Shown here piece after piece: positions 13,561 through 26,756 of a DNA stretch of 64,000 bases; within the stretch, counting starts at the first letter, position 1, and every line of letters begins with the position of its first letter. The DNA is taken from assembly GCA_029582155.1 (NCBI GenBank), contig CM055898.1, forward strand, positions 37,891,458 to 37,955,457, read 5' to 3'. The position numbers and the translations under genes were made by a program. This DNA is from Panopea generosa (taxonomy: Eukaryota > Mollusca > Bivalvia > Adapedonta > Hiatellidae). The notes under the pieces are model-generated. The model was not told the origin of the DNA. It was given only the letters and a program-made list of their open reading frames with translations, and did no database searches.

Positions 13561-14303
13561 ATACACTCTTTCTTCATAATTTGAACGTGAAGTCAATAAT
13601 CAAAATCGAGATAAATAAGATTTTTTCTGTTCACATAGATATAAACCATGTAGTATATAAAAATGTTTTTTGGTGTAACTCATGATAAAACTAATTTTGG
13701 TCAACAATTTGTCAATTATATCATAAATATCAATATTTAGCTAATCAATATAATAAAGTTAAAAAACGTATTATACAATAGACAAAGCATCATGTTTATC
13801 TACGGTTTCAAGGCCAATTTAGTTGCACATTTAAACATGATTTCATTTGTGCAACAAAAATATAAATAAATTGATATATTATGTAAATAACTGTTCGAAA
13901 ATATGTTATATGAAATCACTATTTGCCTTGTTATTTCGATATAAATTAGTCAAAACATACAGAACATATATTTCAATGGGATTTAGGGCGTATACAGCTC
14001 TAAACACACAAACAAATTAAAGCATTTGTGAATCAAAGAAAACATAGATATGCAAAAATTATATGATTATGATTTTATTTGTTTGAGTATTTTGGTAAAA
14101 TTAAAATTACCCATTTTCAATTCGATTTGGAGTTATATATTTTCCGTAAACATAGTTACACCCGAATCTGTGCTTAGTTGTGAAAAAAAGTGTACGTACA
14201 ACTGTTTTATTGCAATTAAAGTGAAAACAGTATACTCGTGCACATCTCATTTGATTATGCAATAATAGTACTGTACAAAGTTAATATCATTCTGAAATAT
14301 AAA

Positions 14304-14480
14304 GTGGGTCAGTAGTGCAGTGGATAGAGTGCTGGCTTCAGACGACAGAGGTTGCGAAGTTTGACCCGCGCTCTAACCTATGACTTTCGAAACACAATTC
14401 AGTACCAGATCTAATAAACTAATGCACTGGAGAATGACATGCATAAGCTCCGAGCTTACTTCACAATCAAGCTGAATTAA
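14304..14480 (+). repeat. tRNA-derived SINE, family A
   Basis: A degraded tRNA-like head (A-box-like TAGTGCAGTGG) is followed by a body ending in CATAAGCTCCGAGCTTACTT and CAATCAAGCTGAATT, shared with the copies at 28531 and 62165. Confidence 0.7.
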
Positions 14481-14817
14481 ATTAATGTAAAATAAATGTA
14501 TGTATGCCAAAACAACACGACAGGCCGAAATAACACGAAAGACACAGGAAATAAAAGCTAGTAAACCCACATTTCTAGGTGACCTTTTGTCATTTGTGAT
14601 TTGAGGTGGTGATTTTATACTGACTTAAGAACATAAGAATAGCAACAACTTTTGATCATGCGGATGGCTTAATAAACAAACAAGAACATGTATTCACTGT
14701 CCTATAAAATAGTAAATATAATGATTTCATACAAAATCGATACGCCTATCCACGTTCACGTAAGCAAGTAACAATTTATACAATATAAAAGCTGTGGCAA
14801 GGGGCAACACGTAAGAA

Positions 14818-15150
14818 ATAACAACAATAATAATAATTTTAATAGTTATAATAATAACGATACTTGTATTATTTTATAAAGAAGAAAAAATACTAAAATA
14901 ATAATAATAATAATATCTATAAAATGATATTTATAATAATAATAACGATTATAATGATAAAAATAAAAAGTATAAAAAGTAATAATAATAATAAAACCAA
15001 AACTATACGATAATATTAATAATAATAATAATGATGATAATAATAAAAAATAATAATAGTTGTAATAATGATAATAATAAAATGCTACAATAATAATGAC
15101 AATGATATTAATAATAAATAGTAATTATAATAATGATAATAATAATATTT
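14818..15150. repeat. (AAT)n-rich low-complexity tract
   Basis: Imperfect AAT/ATAATA repeats over more than 300 bases. No coding content. Confidence 0.85.
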
Positions 15151-15199
15151 TGAAAAAAAATCTGCATTGTTTTTAGTATTGATTTTGACTATATATTTC

Positions 15200-16930
15200 T
15201 TATTTAATCACATGTCGTTGGTTAAATTAAGATTCATTAATATGGCACAAATTATAATCAAAATACACGCACGCACGTATCCAATATAAAATCTTTGACA
15301 AATCAAGAAGTCAACATATATATATATATATATTAATAACAGATCCTATGATAATAATATTTCAATTAATAATTCTGATTTTTAATTTTATCTGTTATTT
15401 ATCAAAAGATATGCTGAGAGATTGGGAATGTAATTGACTTGTTTATTTCAACCCATAGGACTTATGACAATTAACGGACAAAAACTGAAAACTGTCAAAT
15501 ATGTTCGTAATTTATAATAAATGCTTTTGTTACGTAAAATAAAACAACTAAATTGTAAGTATAATGCCCATGCATGCACGTTGATTATTTTTTTTGTTTT
15601 AAATTCAAGATCCAGAATGCCAGCTGTGGTAAATTGACAGCCCTAGATACACATCCCTTAATACGTGTATGTCACACTTTCTACCATTCACTCAGTAATG
15701 GTTATATTTTATAACGTGGGGTTTTCGTTTCGTTAATTTAATGATATTAATATCATGGGTTTACATACTAATGTATCGTGCTGAAACCTCGAAGTCAAAT
15801 ATCTTAAATGAATTTGTCTTGATTTGTTTTTAATTGGCAGGCAGATTTTTCTTATATCTTTTCTTTTCAATCACATACTGCGGGTTCAATTAAGATTCTC
15901 TGTCTGGCACTAATCACAATCAAAATGAAAGCATCCGCAGGGTTCTTCCGTGGTCAATAGACCGGTAAGTCACCGCTTTGGCGTATAATTTAATTGATAC
16001 GGCTCTCACTGGCATGTGACATAACGATTTTAACACCGCGGGTGTCTGTATTGCTGCGTGTCATATACGTAGCGGTATTGCACAGTGGGTATATTTTCAA
16101 ACAAGTTTAATATTGTTTGTATTTTAAATAATATATTAACATGAATCATAGTATCAGTAAAATAAATAGTTTAAGAAAAGTTCATTTCAGGTACATTATA
16201 TATAAACATATATACATAAAGATAACGAAAATATTTATTAAATCTTATAATATCAGAATATCTTTTTTAAGTTTAGTGAAGCCACATTTAGACCAAAATC
16301 GAGAAAAACATTATTTTTCAAAAATCATTTGTTATTTTATATGTCAAATCCCATCGCACGAATTATAATAAAGTTTTCATCACCCATGCAGTGCATAATT
16401 TTATTATTGATTATAAAGCTGATTTTAGTTTGAACATTAACAAAAACCAGTGACAAATCAACATATTGTTAGGTCACTGCTTCTAGTGAGCAAATGAATT
16501 GATTACTTTTAATCAAAAGATGTATAAGCGGTTTGAATTATTAATAACAATTACAATATATTTAGTTTATGTTGATGATGTATCTGAAAATTTTGTGAAC
16601 AACTTTCGTTGCTTTCCTGTAACAAAGGGCAAACGGCTTATGGTATATCAAAGAAGTTACTGACGCAAACACATTTCGGTCCGGATAATAGAAGCTGGTA
16701 GAGCGTTCGATATTCTTTGATCACACAGACCACTGATCACATATCAAAATATAGACACTTCCGTTAATTTTCCCTACTATCAGTAATGGTTTACCCGAAA
16801 TTTACAACCTTTCGCCCAGCGGGCGACACAATATGTAAACACACAATCGAATTATGAATTCAATTACCTTGTCAATGACTAAATCCCATGGATACATTTA
16901 ATTTATTGCTCCATTTTTAACAGCTCAAAT
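15200..16930. other. Gene-free AT-rich DNA
   Basis: Contains a short TA run near 15318-15333 and a 75-codon Ile/Lys-rich frame at 16141-16368 that reads as composition noise. Confidence 0.5.
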
Positions 16931-16934
16931 TAAA

Positions 16935-17218
16935 AAGTCAATATGGAATCATTTGAAGAGTTGACATGATGCGATTGGTTATGGACCGGAAACTGAACTG
17001 AACGGACTGAAAGTTGAGTGAACGCTGAACAAACAAAGCGAATGCTGAGAGGAATATAAAATAAAGATAGTATACATCGCTCCTGAGTGAATAATTGCGT
17101 TTGTGAGTGCATTACATTAACCGCTCTTAATCGAGTGCACGCAATACGGAGCATAAACGGAGCGCGAACGAAGCGCAAACTGAGCGCGAACGGACGCGAA
17201 CGAAGTGCAAACATAAGT
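16935..17218. repeat. GC-rich module (CGGAGCGC array), copy B
   Basis: Contains GATGCGATTGGT, GAGTGAACGCTGA, and an array of AACGGAGCGCG/AACGAAGCGCA units ending at about 17213. It runs directly into the right half of repeat R1 at 17219. The 94-codon minus-strand frame across it is a product of the array. Confidence 0.75.
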
Positions 17219-17375
17219 TATTGTGCATTTTTATTTGGGTTTACATTCCTGCTATGAAAAACAAAAGTGACAAAAAAAGTCTTTGTAGAATTCTTTTTTT
17301 ACCATAGAAATACTAGACATTATTTTATAAAGAACAAAGAACACAATTCAACTGTGTAGTGAGACCTTAAGAAAA
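17219..17375 (+). repeat. Repeat R1, right half
   Basis: Matches 18992-19150 from TTATTGTG through GGGTTTACATTCCTG, AATTCTTTTTTTACCAT, AGAACAAAGAACA and AATTCAACTGTGTAG. The reverse complement recurs at 63860-64000. Confidence 0.8.
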
Positions 17376-18869
17376 ATATGATCAAACGCTTGTAAAAAAG
17401 CGCCACAAAGACACAGATCATTTTTTTCAGTCAGAATATTCACAGATGCAGTAAATTTAGTGAATTTGATGTGTTTAACGGTGTCATTTTATGAGAAATC
17501 AGGGGATTTGGACAAATATTTGACAATATTATGGCTATAATATTGATGAAAATGCAAGTAGAATAAATTGGATTTGTATCAATCAGTTGTTTTGCTCTTC
17601 TAGCAGTGATATTGAGAAAAGAAGTGCACATTAATGTATGACAATAGGCACTAGGGACTCATTTTATTGTTTCTACCAACTTAGCAATGCTTATGGTATT
17701 GACAAATTGTCAGATTATTCGAGGAAGACTTAAAACAGTCATTGTTTCTGTTTACAATTGTAACTTTCTAACATAGAATCACATTTTGGCATCATGGAAA
17801 GGCGGATACAATTGTATGATCCAACCTTGTGGGCATGTTTACAACATGTAAAGTGTCCAAATGGCCAGTTATAGACAATTTTTAAAACAATTCAAGCATA
17901 TTTTTATATTGACCATGTTAGAAATGTACCCCACCCACTTTCTTTTATAGAGTCAACATAATCTCAGTTGAGATAATGAACATGTCTGAGTAGCCGTTAA
18001 CTCTTCGTGAGTTGTTGTAACATAACATGTCGCTTGTCGTTTTAGTTTGTAATTTTCATCAAATACTTTGGAGAATCGTTTGATTTTGTATTTTCCGGTA
18101 TTTTATATCAATTTCTTGTACAAGTTTTTACCTAGAAATGTTTATGAAAACTGTACCATTTTAACCAATGATAACACGCGATATCACCAAATGCTTCTTA
18201 ACTATTAAGCAAAAAAAACTGCACTTGAGTCTCTTCTTATTTCTAAATATTTAAAGTACAAAAACAATACTTAGCCTATATTGAAACTGGCAATTGATTT
18301 AGAGTTTATGTTTAGATAGCAATTTCCATAATGGCATGTTTAATACACATGAAGTTATTATGAAATAAAGTATAGTACAGTAAAATATTGCACAATTTAG
18401 ACAATGTACACACTGTTACACAATACAGAAGCATTTTAAAAGAAAACCATTCAGCAACTGAAATCTTACAACTCATGAGCTATGGAAATGTAATGGGACA
18501 AACTTTCAACTTTTATTGGTGAAAAGTGGCCAATTTTACAAAAACAAATGAACTTTGTATGAAGCCATCAGTCCTTAAAATCTACATAAATCAACTTTTT
18601 GATGCACTTTTTGTTCAGATTACTATCTAAAGTTGTCGCAAGTCAAATTTTGTCCAAAAGGTGCGCATGCTCTCTCCTATAACGTCTCCCTACACAGTTA
18701 CGCCCCCCTTTTCCTCACAACAACTTGATTCTTACGCTTAAAAACAAAACCCATGTAATTTGGTTTTGAAATATTTTCAAAAAGGTTCATAGAAGCTGTG
18801 ATTTCTTGCTGCAGATGAGTAGAGCAAACGTTGGTATAGTATATACTGCAACTAAGACATCACGGGTGT
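17376..18869. other. AT-rich segment between two direct R1 copies
   Basis: Not recognised. It is bounded by the R1 right half (17219-17375) and the full R1 copy (18870-19150) in the same orientation. It might be the interior of a larger non-coding transposon, but no frame over ~65 codons is present. Confidence 0.4.
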
Positions 18870-19150
18870 TAAAAAGTGACTTTTATAGGATTTCAACATA
18901 TGCATGTGTTTATAAGCTTTTGAGGACTCTTTTTTTCAAAAGATTTCATGTTGTCACCTTCACCCTCTTTAAAAAACACAACTTGGTCAACCTACCAGTT
19001 ATTGTGTATTTTTATGTGGGTTTACATTCCTGTTATGAAAAACAAAACTGACAAAAAAATTCTGTGGAATTCTTTTTTTACCATGGAAATCATAGACGAT
19101 ATTTTATATAGAACAAAGAACAAAATTCAACTGTGTAGCGAAGACCTAAA
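18870..19150 (+). repeat. Repeat R1, apparently uninterrupted copy
   Basis: Left half (ATTTCAACATATGCATGTGT to TCAACCTAC) and right half (CAGTTATTGTGTATTTTTAT to CAACTGTGTAG) are contiguous here, with no GC-rich module between them. Two overlapping frames of 81 and 87 codons cross it but have no recognisable product. Confidence 0.75.
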
Positions 19151-20944
19151 ATGTACTTATATGAATAAAATATTGTTTAAACTAAACATGACTATTTTTC
19201 AACAATTCTAAATAAGCATAAGGTTATTAAACTTTACTGCCTTATCTCTATTGTAACAGAACAGTATTACTGTGCTTATTTTTTCATTCTTTCATATATA
19301 AAATGTTATATTTTCATGTTTCTGTTGAGAAAATATCATTTTCATTTAGAAGTGAAGCAACTTCAAGATGCATTATTCCTGCTTAAAACTGCAACATATT
19401 TTGTGATGTATTGATTGAGACACCTGATTTCATTTTGATTTCAATTTGATTCATTACACAAGGTTTACACGTAGAAAAACATTTTTAGCTTAGAATGAAT
19501 CCGTTTTCTGATGTGAAGGTCGTCAATCAGTATTTAAGGGATGTTTTACTATCAGAATGAGCTTTAGTTTCAAGTATACCTCTTCACTTAAATATTAATT
19601 TTGTTACGTGTTTGTGTACTTGACACACTAAACTATTCAGATTGTATTTAATCAATACTAATGAGATATTTTTTACATATTTTAAAAATAGTTTTATTTT
19701 TAAAGACAATTTGTCTCCTGATATAATCTCTTAAAGAGTAAAAACTACAAATTGAAGATTTTGAAGCAATTAGGAAAATCAACATAACATATTACAAGCA
19801 AGTTAAAATAATATCCGAGGTAATGGAATATCGGAAACTCAGAGAGCACAATTACCTCTTGCAGTACAAGCATGTGCTATTATGAACAATGCCATAAAAG
19901 ACTTTACGGAGCCTTATTGAGATTAGTTAATAAGACAACAAGTGTTATACAAGGGTGACAAACATATCACTCCACATTAGCTGAATTCGAACGTGATCGA
20001 ACTTCATTTTCCGAAGAATCTGATTGAAGAAATATAAAAGCTGAGATTGTTGTCGAAATCTACGTCAATAAAGACATGTATTAATCAACTGGTCAAACAG
20101 CCATGATGAAAATGCAACAGTGAAAGGGGGCTAATAACAGCTTCAAACGGACACAGCAATAGCTTGGAACAAACAGTTGCATATGTATTCAAACTTACTT
20201 TTTCAGTGCCTTATAACTTTATTGGAAAGTAATTTTGACATTTCAAAATAGTTTTTTTCAAAAATGAACTTTCTGGCAACCCATGTGCCAAGTTTGATTT
20301 TTTCTTGTTCCAGTCTCTTAAAGAAAGCTAAAAGACGCTACTTTGAGAACGAGACTTTAATTTTCTAAATCAACCGTGCTTCAGTTTTTCTGTTATGTTA
20401 ATCGGGTCAAAGGGTGTACATCAGTTGATTAAGTGTCAGCGCTACTTTAATACAAATTACATGACAGAAATTGAACAAAATTAACAAACTGTCTATGTCA
20501 CCGAAAGATAATATTCCGTTCTACAATTGTACATGTATTTGAATTAAACAATGTTGCAGCGATTACTTTAATATTATATTAAAATACAACAAACAATTTG
20601 CTAATATCAAAATAAAATATTTCACATTCGAAACATATTCAAATTAGATATAGGATTGATAACCAACACACAAAAGTATCAACATAATTTATTTGCGTGT
20701 GTGTGTGTAAAATAATATGGATATGGTATCTAAACGCACTCAGATGGGAATGTTTTTTCAATTTGAATTGTTAATGAGGAAGAATAGCTGTCTTTACATC
20801 ACACCACATTTGATATATATTTTCACACCACACTTGATGTATATCTTTATTCGGTTTGTAAAATTATCCGTTCAACATTGCTGTGTATTATTTTTGGCCC
20901 TAAGCAATTAAAAAAATCACGTTGAATATTATAAAAAAATAAAC

Positions 20945-21420
20945 TGCCGGCTTTCGTATTCGGTATAGCATACATCGATCCTAAATGAAATTGGTTTAAC
21001 ATTAAAGTTCTACAGAAAATTGTAACCTTCTCATTAAAGAATATGGCGGTTCTAATTAATAGTACCTTAACCTAAAATGCTATTGAAAACAGTACCTTCT
21101 TATTACAGCATACAGCGATCTCATTTCAAATGTGACTTTTCCTAAAACTCTACTGAAAATAGTATTTTCTCATTGCAGCATAATTATAGCGATTCTAATT
21201 AAAAGTGACTTAACCTAAAATGCTTCAGAAATTCGGATCACTGGCTTTCTCATTTCAGCATAAGGCGATTCTAAGAAAATATTCTCGGAATCGTATTAAT
21301 TATCCGAGTGCCGGCTTTTACACTACAGGAAGCGACAGTCTACATTCACCCTGCTTTAAATATTGCTGAACATCGGAACGCTGACTTTTTCATTATAGCA
21401 TGTGGCGATCCTTTATAAAA
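20945..21420. repeat. Degenerate tandem array, ~70-80-nt unit, 5-6 copies
   Basis: Recurring order of CTTTCTCATTACAGCATA, GCGATTCTAATTAAAAGTGA, CTTAACCTAAAATGCT and CTGAAAATAG. Copies are diverged, with insertions. Confidence 0.75.
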
Positions 21421-22194
21421 TAATGTTATTATATTCATACTTAGTTTTTCTGGGAAACGAATAGGAGTAGGACAATGCTCAATTCTTCATCAGTGTCTAT
21501 ATGCATGCTGGAATATATAACAAAGTGTAGCATATAACGACCATAAATAGAAGGTTATTTTAAAGAATTATTGAAAACCCAATCCAAAAGAAAATAAACC
21601 CCAGACTGAACAATGGTGCTATGGCACCAGGACCTGGCAACCGACTCACAGAAATAAACTTAAATTTTCCATGATGGTGTTGATATATCTATTTGACTTG
21701 TTTATGAAAGTCGTGTGTCTGTTTGGATTATATTTACATTTATCTCAATGACTTCCGGATTCTTTACAAAGTGTTACTGTTCTGTAACACGGAATACGTG
21801 CCTACCTTTCTGGCCAAGTGCCAATATACACTGAACGGAATAGCTGACCCGCCAGTTTTGCATTTCCAAATGTATTGTCAAAACTTTGAATAGCGTTATT
21901 AATTGATATACTACATACACATACAATATATTGATTTTATATAGTCTAAACGTTCTCTCGTATTTAAGTCCAAATTTCAAGAAAATTGTTTTGATAAAAA
22001 TAGACAAAATGTCATGTAAAAAAATGTCAGGTGATGGGTTATCTGGTCCGTTCAGTATATCTTCTTTCCAAACATGACACATCCTAAATCTATAACTGCC
22101 ATACACTGGAAAATTGTTGGCACTAAGCAGTTGAATTATGTTCTTAATTTGTTCTGTTTAAAGTAATGTCTAGGATATCTACGGTAAAAAACAT

Positions 22195-22385
22195 TTTTCA
22201 CATTTTGTTTTGAATATTTTTTTCATAACAGGAATGTATCCCAACATAAAAATGCACAATAAATGGTATTATGTTGACCAGCTTGTTTTCTAAAGAAAGA
22301 ACAGTGACAGCTAAATATTTTTTATTGAAAATGAAGTTATCAAGTACGCATCAATACATGCATTTTTTGAAATACTATACACGTC
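22195..22385 (-). repeat. Repeat R1, inverted copy
   Basis: The reverse complement shows the R1 right-half phrase around TACATTCCTG, joined through about ten bases to the left-half phrases GTTGACCAGCTTG and CATGCATTTTTTGAAATA. No GC-rich module is present. Confidence 0.65.
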
Positions 22386-22654
22386 ACTTTGTTATTACCA
22401 GTCTCATTGCAGTATATGCTATGACAGCGTTTGTTCTTCTCGTCTGCGCAAAGGAAATTACAAACGTTATTTACAATTTTGAAAATATTTAAAATCAAAT
22501 CATAAAGGAAATGTGTAAGTCCAAGAATCCTGTTACCGTGGCGAAAAGAGGGCACAACTGTGTGGTGAGACGTTAATTCTATATTAAACAGAACTTGTTC
22601 TAAAAAAGTGGAAGAAGTAACTGGGTCAGCCAGGTCAGAATAATTCTTTGTTCG

Positions 22655-23390
22655 AATGGGTTTGGTTTTGTGTGGATAAACCAACATGTACAAAATGAAA
22701 GTGTGTTCATGTTGTCATTAGTTCGACGTTTGAAAGACCAGTATGTACAGAGTTGGATAGAAGCAATTAATATGTCGTCTAAATTGTGTTTCTACAAAGA
22801 ATATAAACTAACCTATGATCATGAATTATATCTAGATATTTTGTTTGTTAAAAAATTCAGATATTCACTTGCAAAGTTTAGATCTGGTTCACACAATTTA
22901 GAAATTGAAACTGGAAGACATCATGACACTGATAGGAACTTACGGGTTTGCAAAATATGTACATCAAATGAGGTAGAGGACGAGTATCACTTTTTATTAT
23001 GTTGTACAGCCTACTCTTATCTTTGAGGGGTATATATTCCACAAAAATACTTTTGTTATTCTAATATGAACAAATTCCGAATACTTATGTCTACAAAAAA
23101 TGAGAAATTGTTGCAATCAGTTGCATGTTACATTTATTATGCATTCGAGAAACGTAAAGAATTGATGATGATATAAAAAAAAACTGAAGATACGATATTC
23201 TATTATGTATATGCCACATCCAGGATACTGCTTATTACAATGCTCTTACAATGATTTATTGTTGACATCTTAATTCAGATGCATTTTTTACATCGTGTAC
23301 AATTTCATAATTAACATGTTTGTATTATGTGTTGTGGGCTGGAGGCCTTATATCACAATAAACTTTGTTGTTGTTGTTGTTTTAAACAAA
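22655..23390 (+). pseudogene. 3' end of a LINE (non-LTR) retrotransposon: C-terminal part of ORF2
   Basis: The frame reads GFGFVWINQHVQNESVF, then RLKDQYVQSW, then a conserved tail LAKFRSGSHNLEIETGRHH followed by CKICTSNEVEDEYHFLLCC, a Cys/His cluster found at the C-terminus of many invertebrate LINE reverse transcriptases. A single TGA at 23024-23026 interrupts it. The same frame then continues YIPQKYF to YYAFEKRKELMMI and a TAA. About 190 bases later AATAAA and a (TTG)n run (about 23368-23390) look like the element's 3' tail. The piece is 5'-truncated, as usual for LINEs. Confidence 0.75.
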
Positions 23391-23580
23391 CCGCTATAAT
23401 GTGTAATAAAGAGTTCTACATGCGATCAGTTCTGATCAGTCTTTTTATCCTCTTACAAAAGCTTGTTTCCAGAATTTACAAAGGACCATGTCTGGTATAA
23501 TTTATACATTTTGTACATGTATTACCTCAATGAACACGCCTAAAAATTATTATTTTGTATAACATTTCAAGATCAAACTA

Positions 23581-23810
23581 GTCTGTAAAACGGACACAGT
23601 TTTCCCGATTGGTTCTGTTAAATAGCAATGTTGAGAAAGAGTTATTTCAGCAAGTGGATTGGTTAGTTGCTTCCACTGATGTTTGGATGACGTCACAGTT
23701 TAGTAAGCGTTCAACTGCAATTAGCTGAAGGACAGACATAGAAATCCCTGCCTTTTCATTTGGGTTTGATAGACCTGATTCGGGAGAGATCTGGTTCTGG
23801 GATAGACTAA
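23581..23810 (+). repeat. Dispersed ~230-bp repeat, copy 1, with CRE palindrome
   Basis: Homologous to 36107-36332 by direct comparison. It contains TGACGTCA at 23688-23695. I see no open frame. It could be a short non-autonomous transposon or a segmental copy of a promoter region. Confidence 0.8.
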
Positions 23811-24246
23811 GGCTAAACGTTTGTCACCGTAACCCAAATGGAGATCACTTGTTGAAGAAATGAATGGACATCGTATATGGTATCGTTTACATGCTTTACC
23901 AAATTAATCTCAAGAATGCAAGGAGCCTCTGGTAGCATGTTCGTATTTTGATTTTTCATTTAACATATTTGCATTTGAGTTTGCCTTGGTCAGAGAAGTC
24001 CCAAATTTCTGAGACTTGATCTTTGGAAAATCGATTGCAAACATATGTCAAATGTTGACTGAAACTATATTCACTGTCCTGATACAGCTACGTTGTCCCA
24101 GATGAAGTTTTGTTTTATAGAAACACAACTGTATGAAAAGTGTTGAGTTACCATTGCAGTTACGTCCGTTCTGAAATAGTTAATGTTTGAAACTTATATT
24201 CTGTTTTTTTATATGTGTTGTTTTATGAACAAAACATGTATTGTTA

Positions 24247-24495
24247 CAGACCCTAAATCATTCGAGCTCAGTTTGCGCTCTGTTTGCGCTCCGTTCACGC
24301 TCCGGTTGCGTGCAGTTAATTTAGTACACTCAATTGAATGCACTAACACACGCAACCAATCGTTCACGAACAATGTACACTGCATTTCCGAACGCTATTT
24401 ACCTTGTTCATTCAATTCTTGTGTCAGCGTTCACTCAGCGTTCACTCTATGATAAGGTCGGCTGACCAATCGCAATATCTCAACATTTCGTCAAA
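24247..24495. repeat. GC-rich module (CGGAGCGC array), copy C
   Basis: Starts ACAGACCCTAAA as in copy A, then reads GTTTGCGCTCCGTTCACGCT, the opposite strand of the array in copies A and B. It ends with CAGCGTTCACTC and CTGACCAATCGCAATATCTC, the complement of the GCGATTGGT end of copy B. Confidence 0.75.
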
Positions 24496-24499
24496 TAAT

Positions 24500-26750
24500 A
24501 TATTATTTTATTTGTTGCAACCCAGCAATCACGCTAAATGGCGGCATTAAAACGGAATCGATTAACTGTGTCAACGAAAAACGCTTTCAGCTTTACGAAG
24601 AAGTGAGATGTCCCCCGTTTAGATTCAGAGGACACTTGAACGCCTGCTATTAATTAAAACAACGAGACAGTGTGTTCGTCGTTTTCTTGTATATATGCAA
24701 TATCTTGTTTTAACGAAGGAGGAATACCTCAATGTAAATCTGAATTGAACCACCGTCGTTCCGCAAGCAGTCTCCAAGGTTTAACGCATAAAGGTTTTGA
24801 ACTGAGCCAAGCTAGAATTCATGACTTTGTTTAATTTTACTTCGAGATACTTTGTATTCATTTCTTTTATCACATTATGTTGTCACAGTATTTTTTATGA
24901 ATATTTAATATTGTTTGATTTATTGATTGGTTTATACAAGTATTTTGAACTTTCATTTTACTTCGAGCCTAATTGATAATAGTTATGTGATAGATTTGTG
25001 AAAATGTATTATTTGTGCAATGAATAACTATAATACTAGTACAAATGCAACTTACGTACCGCCTAGTTGTAAGCTCATACATCAAATGTTCAATAATTAT
25101 TTACCGTTACTCTTTTTTTTAATAGTTTTTACATAACAATAAACTTTGATTTGTGTTAACAAAAAGTGAATGTTTTTTTATATCTCACTGTTACGCTATG
25201 GCTTTATCTATATATTTTCAAATATTTAGTAAGAAGTTTTCCTGTCTCCCTTCGTGTCTGCTGACAGTAACACTTTTAATTAGTGACTTTCATCGTTATC
25301 CATCGTGAATGCTCTTCCACGTTAGTGTTTGTAGTCGGAAATAAAGTCCACGTTGGTGTTTGTTGACGAAAATATGTGAACAAACACTTACAGATCAAAT
25401 TTTCAATTGTAAAATGCAAATAGGTATACCCTGCTTTGACAACTATCTCAGATAGTTAAGAGAATTTAAAAACATAGAACAAATCTTAGTACAATCGAAA
25501 TCCAAACTAGAAATAAAATATGGCGCTCAATAAAATTCGAAATATTTAGAAAAGCAACCTTAAATAATCAACATCAATATGAATGGATCTAATTTGGTAA
25601 ATTAATCTCTCTCTCGTTCTCTTTCTCTCTCTCGCTCTCTTTCTCTCTCTCCCTCTCATTTTCACTACACTAAATCATATGACTTCTGTTTTAAATGCAA
25701 TTATTCTATGTACAATGTTTTATTGTATGTATGACAATGAAAATAAATAGTTCTTGGTAACTCAAAAATATATATATATATAAATAAATAAAAATATAAA
25801 CTTTCAGAACAGAACAACAGAACCAGAATTACTGGTCCGCATTAACAAAATAGAGTAATTTAATTTCATATTAATATTATATAGATAAAAAACTTTCGGA
25901 AATGAAAATATGTATTAAGATATCCATGTGTACCAACTTGCCATTCCTAGAGGAATGTTGAAATAACAGTAAGCCGTTGTTCTATCATAAAACCATTCAA
26001 TCCGCATTACACACAACGGCGAGCGTTTTTGCAGTTTTATCTCATTAAATAAGATATATGGAATAAATAAATTTACCTATAAATCATCATTTATGTTAGC
26101 TTAATCAATACTCACTCTATGCATGGTAATCATATTTAATAAACATAGTCGATTTCTATGAAAAACTCATGGGAAATCTATAATAGTTCATACGTATATT
26201 AATCTGTTTCCTTGGAAAATGCATTTAAGTTGTATTATGATATTCCCTGCACGAACTTATTTAGAAATCAGCGTCATTGCAGTGTGTTCTTTTTTCTCCA
26301 ATTACTGGTGAGCGCCTTTATTGTGTCCTTCAATACATTTTTTATACGTCAACTGTGGGCTATTTAAAAGGCAAACCCAGATGTATTTGTCCTGCGCATT
26401 AATATAAATGGGTTTTGTGATGCGATATTGATTTTCTCTGAACAATTTTCTAGCAAATAACGACGCTATATTTCCGGAGTCAACAGACTAATGATCCAAG
26501 TCCTCCTCGGAGCAGTTATAGCGCCAAACAATGTTAGTTTACTTTAAAAGCTTTTGTTCGGTTTGGGATTTATGGCGATGCACATCATAAAATACCCACT
26601 TGGAAATAAACTTTTTCTCAGTCTGAAGGACAATAGGTCTTGCTATATTGATTAAAAGCATTCCTTTGTGGAACGATCAATGCAAGATCAATAGTATTGC
26701 AATATGGTTTTATCAGTCAATAAATGTGTGAAATATGCGGCAATGCATAT
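24500..26750. other. Gene-free AT-rich DNA
   Basis: Nothing beyond the TC microsatellite is recognised, and there is no convincing frame. Confidence 0.5.
25607..25660. repeat. (TC)n microsatellite
   Basis: Imperfect TCTCTC with TTTC and GCTC interruptions. Confidence 0.85.
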
Positions 26751-26756
26751 TGTAAA

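Noticed and set aside
16930-17214. 94-codon minus-strand frame
   Set aside because: It is the translation of the GC-rich tandem module (repeated RSRPFAL-type words).
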